64,000 bases of DNA from Arcuatula senhousia (Eukaryota; Mollusca; Bivalvia; Mytilida; Mytilidae). Shown here one piece after another: positions 58,241-64,000 of the stretch. The position numbers were made by a program, and so were the translations under genes. Location: contig OZ020306.1 in assembly GCA_963971305.1 (NCBI GenBank), forward strand, positions 69,971,022 to 70,035,021, in the 5' to 3' direction. Under the pieces are notes generated by a model. The model did no database searches. It was given only the letters and a program-made list of their open reading frames with translations, and was not told where the DNA came from. The first letter of the stretch is position 1. Each line of letters begins with the position of its first letter.

Positions 58241-58429
58241 TTTTTTTATGTTCATTGCCTAACTTATACATATACATGTATCATGTATATCGTGTTGCTG
58301 AAGCGTTAAACAAAAGTTGACTGACTCACTCACGCTGCATACATTTTATACTTTTCACAAGTTAACTTGTTCTAATTAAAACACAATGCACTTGTTTATA
58401 AACTATTATTCATGCTTTTACTCCAGCGT

Positions 58430-59240
58430 GGTCTTATAAACACTTGAGCTTGAGTACGTTACTAAAACATTAGGTTTCTTTTTGTACTGTACATGATTGA
58501 TACACATGTAGCTGGCCTTTGTTTTCGAATTTATAGTTTATGAGTATTTTTCTTTTATAACTTTTAGTTTTCTACCTTCCAATTACTTCTGATAAGAGTT
58601 TATTCCTTGAAATATGCATACAAAGCAAATTAAATGTACCGTTTTTACAAATGATTTCAATTAAAATTCCTGCAAAACGTACTTGAATATAAGGACTATT
58701 GCTCAATTGTTGTCTTTTTAACGCTTGAGTTTGAATACATTACTTCAAACACAGGTTTCTTGTACTACACAGATTGGTTTTCGATCTCAATATATTTGCT
58801 TCAAATGCTAAAGATGGGAGCTCGGGTTACTACTTGAAATATGTAACGCATTGCCAAATTGTATCGTTTAATTGATACCCACTCTCAATTGGTGAATTGT
58901 AAGTGTCAATATACAAGTTAAAAAAAACGAATATCAAGACTTTTTGTCAGTTTGATTGGGCCTGATGAGTATGTATATCTAGAGTAGTAACCTTTGATGG
59001 TGTTAAACCGAAAGTAAGTGTCTAACTTAAGGCAAATCACTATTGAATAACTAAACCTAGGTTTCTTTTCTTGTACTGCATACGTTTGATATTTTGGGTT
59101 CTATGCTTAGCTGCTCTTTACGAGATTTTTGTGCACAAAAACTTGTTATTTTATACCAATATTGCTGATGAGGGGTTACTTCTTGAAATATGAAAAAACA
59201 GCATAGCAAAATCAACCGTTAATTCACACCTGTGATGGTA
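58430..59240 (+). repeat. family G, three diverged tandem units
   Basis: Units of about 240-300 bases share, in order, a TTGAG(C/T)TTGA(G/A)TAC block, AGGTTTCTT..TTGTACT, and TTACTTCTTGAAATATG or a variant. They start near 58440, 58720 and 59040. A fourth relative lies at 41640-41955. The units are too diverged to date, and no frame is shared. Confidence 0.4.
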
Positions 59241-60179
59241 GTTTGTGTGTATATTTCATAAAACTATGTAGTGATTTGAAAAAAAAAATCAGGAAAATTG
59301 ACGTTTAAACATTGTATTTTTTGCCGTTTTATGGGGAGTATGAAAAAATGAAACATTAAAAATTCCTAAATGTCCCATTTTTTAATCTCAGCAAAAACAT
59401 GAAATTTCTACACTGATGCTTTTAACGTTAACGTACACTGTTTTTGTTAGTTTATTTCTTTATAATTCCCTTAAAAAATTAACAATGTACTGCAAACATT
59501 TTAATACAAAAAAATCATGTTCCGGATTAGGAAATTCGCATATTTCTATAACCATTGTCTTTTCTGTATATACATTTAAGAGGATTTGGGACAATCTCAT
59601 GAATCAATACTTTAAAATGTTCTGTCATACGAATTAGGAGTTTTGCGACAACCCCAAAACAGCTGATGGTCATTTGATCAAAGATTTTAAAAGTTTCCGT
59701 ACGATGACGAAATAAACATAATATATTCATAAAAAATATGATACATTGTTATTTATAGATGTGATCAATAATGATGAATCAGATCCTTGTTTTTTAATCA
59801 TATGCAGTATATCTTTAATCTTTGACCTAACGAGAGACAGGGAACTTTGACCACTGATCACTTATCTGTTTTCCATTGTGTACTTTCAAATCTCCAATGA
59901 TTTTTAGAAGTAAGGTCACGTACACTTATCCTTTATCACATTATTTTCCCATCTTTTAATGTTAAGATTATCAATCTTTATGATGTTCTGTTTAAAAAAA
60001 TAATTCTTCTGGATACAAAAACAGTAATCCTTATTTTCATACGGATAATAAAGCTATGAAATTGACAATATTTTTTTTTAACTAAGCTTTAAATGTCGAG
60101 ACATTTATTCCATTTTACACAAATGACAACTTTAAAATCGCAAAATATATTAAAACAAAAGCACAAACAATCAGGAAAT

Positions 60180-60740
60180 GTGTCTATGAGCCACAGACCC
60201 CCCTCTCGTGCTTGAAATATCATAGACCCTAAACAATAGAGCTATACCAAGACATTAATCAAAGTTCTTTATGTGTAAAATATAGGTTGCAATGAACTAA
60301 AGTTTAATTGGCATTGCAGCGTTACCCAATCTTGTATTGAAATATAATTGACCCCAACATGTAGTGTCCGAAATATGGACATTTACCAAGAACTTTACTT
60401 AAATCGTTCATGCATCAAATATAGGTCACAGTGACCTTATTTCTAGTGGGTGTTGCAGCCCTACCCTAGAGAAATCTTTATTGAAATATAATTGACCCCC
60501 AATATCTTGTATCCAAGTTATAGACCTTAACCAAGAACATAACCAAAGTCGTTCATGCATAAAATGTAGGTCACACTAACCTAAGGCCTAGACCATAGTA
60601 TTACCCTACTCAAGACACGTCAAGAAATGAAACATCATTGACCAAAAACATCAAGTATCAGAGTAATTTACCTTATCTTAGAACTAAAACAAAGTTATAC
60701 AGACGAACGTGCGGACGGACAAGAGTAAAACTAATAGATA
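60180..60740 (+). mobile_element. GGAC-tailed molluscan element with three ~150-bp units
   Basis: Three units repeat TTGAAATATAATTGACCCC, CCAAGAAC(T/A), AAAGT(C/T)(G/C)TTCATGCAT and TATAGGTCACAGTGACC-like blocks. Then come AGTTATACAGACGAACGTGC and GGACGGACAAGAGTAAAACT. This is the same architecture as the elements near 43-46 kb. Confidence 0.65.
60424..60436. promoter_or_regulatory. perfect nuclear-receptor inverted repeat (ERE-like)
   Basis: GGTCACAGTGACC is the consensus estrogen-response palindrome (IR3), carried by the repeat unit of the surrounding element. Sister units are degenerate at this site. There is no adjacent gene; binding is unproven. Confidence 0.3.
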
Positions 60741-62090
60741 GCTCAAGGTAGAAATTCACATGAAGGGTACTGTTTTTGTGTGTTTTTAGGTGGCTCAAAT
60801 CATACATAATACCAAAGAGATGTCATCATAATTTCGAATTGATGGAATAACTAGTTATTTTATAGATTTATCAGCGGCGTTCCAAATATGGTCTCTGTTA
60901 ATGTAAATTTATTTTTATTTTATTTTTGTCATTTAACAGGTGTTTGTGACAAAATTTTAAACAAACAATAACTTTAAAAGCAAAACATGACTCAGAACAA
61001 ATGATTTTGTTTATAAGGAGGCTAGATTGACATGGAATTACCTGGCTTATATATTATTTTTTTTTGTATCTAAAAAGGGTTGTTTTTTTTTTGTTTTATA
61101 AAAATATCTTTCCTTACAAAAGATCAGGTGTTATTATTGACAATTTACAGCACGTCAAAATATCTTATCCCCAACATTGTCTTTTTTTTCACAAACAGTT
61201 TTTTATCTGTGGTTGTAACTAAGATAACAACAAAAATCTAAAGGGAGAAATATTACGATTTACATTTCAATGTCATTTCTACTTCTTAGCAAATTTAGTT
61301 GTTACAAAACAAAATATTAGCAAGCATTACGCATGTTTTGAGATGTGTCAGGGAAATACTGACGAGCAAACCGGATATGGTTTACTTTACGGTGCTAATA
61401 ATATGACAGTCATGGAGCAAGTAAAACAATAAACCCAATGGCATATTACAACTTACAAAACAATTTTTCTCTGCAAAATGTAAAAAATCAGAAATGCAAA
61501 ACGGACGTTGAAACGCTCTTTCATCCACTTGTTGGTTTTCTTTTACACAAACATTTTCACTCAACATCACTCGGCCTTTTCCGATGAAAAACTATTTTCC
61601 GGGACTAACCGAGTTGATTTGGTGCAACTACTTCAAATCGTCCTATTGAAATGTCGCAACTGAATGCAAAATCATGCTTTTGTTGTTTTGATTAGATTGA
61701 CAAAGCCTTATCAAATTCTTAGAATAAGACAAATGCAAATTAACTAATATTTTTTTTAACCTTGAACTGACAACGACTTATCCAATAAAAATAAATGAGT
61801 CCTACCTGGAATGAAAATAAATCCACGAGAAAGAGTCCCATCGTGTACATGGATGTATTTAAAAAAAAAAACCAATTCGATGCTTGCTAAAAAGGCAGGG
61901 CCTAAGTTATATTAGAGTTACTTGGTGCCTTAATACAAATTTCCAAACCGACAGCAATAAAATTGTAGTTTGAGTAAGTTCAGGAACAAAACATCCGTGA
62001 TCCCGTGTGATTATATCTGTCGTCAAGAAAGAAACAAATGATCAATCAACATGACCGAATAATTTTGAGCAATATAAACTAAGTTTAGGG
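60741..62090. other. no gene seen
   Basis: AT-rich; the 62-codon minus frame 61382-61570 lacks motifs. Confidence 0.4.
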
Positions 62091-62093
62091 CAA

Positions 62094-62672
62094 AGGAGTA
62101 GAGCCACGAATGTCTCAAATCGGCCCGGTATTTTTACTAATTTTTAAACCACTTCAACTCTTCGTAAATTTATCCAAAATAAGTTTAGGCATAATTGAAC
62201 TTTTCATATATGTAAGATTTAACAAAATATCTACACCACAGGTCTAGCCTTGGCATTTCAAACACGCAATAAATTATACAATTCTTAATTTTTCGCCTAT
62301 TTTCACTGTTTTATCGTCGTATTTTGTCAAAAATAGTATTGGCCACATTCATCGACCATCGTAATTTTTTGATAATTATTCTATAACATAAAAATACACA
62401 TTTCTATCACAAAATTATTTTGGTCGACGGGCGTGGCCATTTTCGTTTTCACCGATTTATACATGAAAATCAATAAAAATGTTAAAAAACGATTTTTTGT
62501 ACAAAATAGACTGATTTTTAGCTCACGGTCTTCCTTTTTGATAAACATTTTAACCAAAAGATATTGCAATTTATAAAATATGAAGTCTAATGAACATCAA
62601 CGGAGCAATTACACGGAAGTATATCAAAGTTGAATTTTTGGGCCGATTTAGGGCCTTCGTGGCTCTACTCTT
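62094..62672. mobile_element. MITE-like element, ~580 bp, long TIRs
   Basis: Left end GAGTAGAGCCACGAATG, then ATCGGCCC (62096-62131). Right end GGGCCGAT, then CTTCGTGGCTCTACTC (62640-62670). The arms are inverted repeats of about 35 bases. The interior is AT-rich and non-coding; the 62-codon minus frame at 62381-62569 is chance. A target duplication is not clear. Confidence 0.6.
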
Positions 62673-63117
62673 TTGGTAATAAATATATTTTCAAAGTTTT
62701 CTTTTATCACATTTTAGTTTAAATGACATCAAAATATTGGGTAAAAAAATGTGATTTTGGTAGACAATGTGCCTTTAAATACAAACATGCACTACGCCTT
62801 ATATCGCCAGAAAGAGCTTTGTCCCTTGGGGTTGAGGGTTGGGGGATAACACATCTAAATTTGACAACATTTCACTAGCCTAAGAGGACTGAAATTCTAG
62901 ATTATAATAGTTGAATGCAATAAGTTACCAAATATCCACTGTTTCTTCTAAACTTGCCGTACTTGTTTTTTTTCAACAACATGATGTATCTTGCGAGATA
63001 AACATAAACATTTTAGGTAGGGAACGTCTCTTTTGATATTTTTGAATCTTTCTTTTTACTTTACTGCTGCAGCTGTTATGTTACTATTTGAATTATGCAT
63101 ATCGGGCATAACGGAAT

Positions 63118-63282
63118 TGTCGGGGAACTGCTTACTCTTCCGGAGCACCTTAGTTCATTTTCGTCGGTTGATTTTGTGGTTTTTTTCTTCGTGTTGTTCT
63201 CGTTCACGTTTACTACTTTTGTTGTAGCCCTTTCGGGTTTTTGACAATCGAATCCCCAATTGGTGCCTCTTAGCTTCTTATA
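63118..63282 (+). mobile_element. family P 3' fragment
   Basis: GTCGGGGAACTGCTTACTCT, TCCGGAGCACCTTAGTTC, GTTGTTCTCGTTCACGTTTA and the terminus TTTTGACAATCGAATCCCCA, then ATTGGTGCCTCTTAGCTTCT. The 3' end is complete; the 5' side is truncated and internally deleted. Confidence 0.65.
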
Positions 63283-63747
63283 TTAGCACTAATAATAAAC
63301 TTGTAAATTACATTTAAAGTATAATACTTCTTAATTTAGGACTTAAGTCGATTTGCTAATGGCTTTCCTCTGCTATATACTTAACAAAGGAGATAATAGC
63401 TGCTCTTTATACATTATGACATGAATAATTGTAATAAAAATGATAATTCTAAGAATTTATTAATGTATTCATGCATTATTAAAACTAAACAACTCCTGAT
63501 AGGTAGACCAAAAAGTCCAATATTCTCAAAACTTTCAATTATTTACATCATATCATTTGTTCATCCTAACTTGCAACTTCCAATATTTAACAATGGCTGC
63601 CTCTCTGTAAAAATACAGAGTTTTCAAATTTTGTGTTTATTACTTAATACAAACTTGGTTGCTGGTTATTAGTTATGAAAACGTTGTACGAGTCAGAGTT
63701 ACGCTACGATCGCGTTAAATGATCGATCCTAAAACTAACCATAGCAT

Positions 63748-63756
63748 TTTATATAG
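63748..63756 (+). promoter_or_regulatory. candidate TATA box
   Basis: TTTATATAG, about 30 bases upstream of the start of a GC-richer segment that ends in a consensus splice donor. Together they suggest a promoter. Confidence 0.4.
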
Positions 63757-63779
63757 AGACTGTCGCGAAGCAGTGCGAT

Positions 63780-63892
63780 CAATCTGAGAATTTTGTACAA
63801 GGCAGGATTATCGTCGTAGTGGTAGTTAGTTGTTCTGAAATGATTGGGCAAAGATTGAGTCAAAAGTGATTAATGTTTAAATAATATTACAG
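63780..63892 (+). other. candidate non-coding first exon
   Basis: From an inferred start near 63780 the segment runs to ATTACAG|GTAAGT, a near-perfect donor at 63893. It contains no long open frame, so it would be 5' UTR. The gene body would lie right of the window. It is unrecognised. Confidence 0.4.
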
Positions 63893-64000
63893 GTAAGTGA
63901 TATGTGTAATAATTTTCGGGTGTGTGTTAATTATTTTTTTGGATGTTTTAGGTTTGTTGTTTCTTAGAAATTTAAGTTTGATGTTTTTTGGTTTGTTTGT

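Overview
This 64 kb window is AT-rich, gene-poor eukaryotic DNA. It most likely comes from a bivalve mollusc, probably a mussel (Mytilus-like). The evidence is a secreted coiled-coil plus C1q-domain protein gene (a family greatly expanded in mussels), spliced genes with GT-AG introns, and many dispersed repeats of molluscan type: elements with GGAC-rich tails, a TTCGTGG-type MITE, and retroposon fragments. The species call is inference; no search could be run.

Genes. (1) At 1-147 on the minus strand lies a partial exon of an unknown gene that continues left of the window. (2) At 1826-4542 (+) I reconstruct an unrecognised cysteine-rich, probably secreted protein from three exons whose phases agree, plus a possible 12-nt microexon; its 5' exon was not found. 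(3) At 12605-14294 (+) is a two-exon gene with signal peptide, long coiled coil and C1q domain, with a TATA box about 100 bp upstream. Its first exon carries a one-base frame break near 13071. (4) Around 29038-29162 (-) is a candidate first exon with a 22-codon upstream ORF. (5) At 63748-63892 (+) is a candidate promoter and non-coding first exon ending in a consensus splice donor, which points to a gene to the right. These genes show no functional linkage.

The rest is mainly repeats. One family (called P here) has at least 17 copies on both strands that share one 3' end but start at different points. The longest copies encode the C-terminal part of a YIDD reverse transcriptase resembling Penelope-like elements. 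A second family (B) is also 3'-anchored. Families A, E, F and G are further dispersed repeats. Several elements combine tandem units of about 170 bp with a GGAC-rich tract and a conserved hairpin end (15.7-16.6, 43.2-44.4, 44.6-46.5 and 60.2-60.7 kb).

DNA-transposon-like structures include a very clear foldback element at 35450-36742. Its long terminal inverted repeats are built of GAGTT-type hexamers, its TIR tips match, and it has a 10-bp target duplication. Others are a TIR element at 9.62-10.88 kb, two copies of a MITE with TA target sites (17982-18131, 42274-42481), and a MITE of about 580 bp at 62.1-62.7 kb. Tandem arrays include a 53-bp satellite (4.85-6.03 kb), a 33-bp array (24.7 kb), a degenerate GAGGGAAC array (25.5 kb), an array of about 55 bp (39.7-40.3 kb) and a 162-bp duplication (46.8 kb).

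The long stretches between these (for example 7.7-9.6, 10.9-12.0, 31.1-34.5, 37.2-38.6, 54.9-57.2 and 60.7-62.1 kb) hold nothing I can support beyond AT-rich non-coding sequence.
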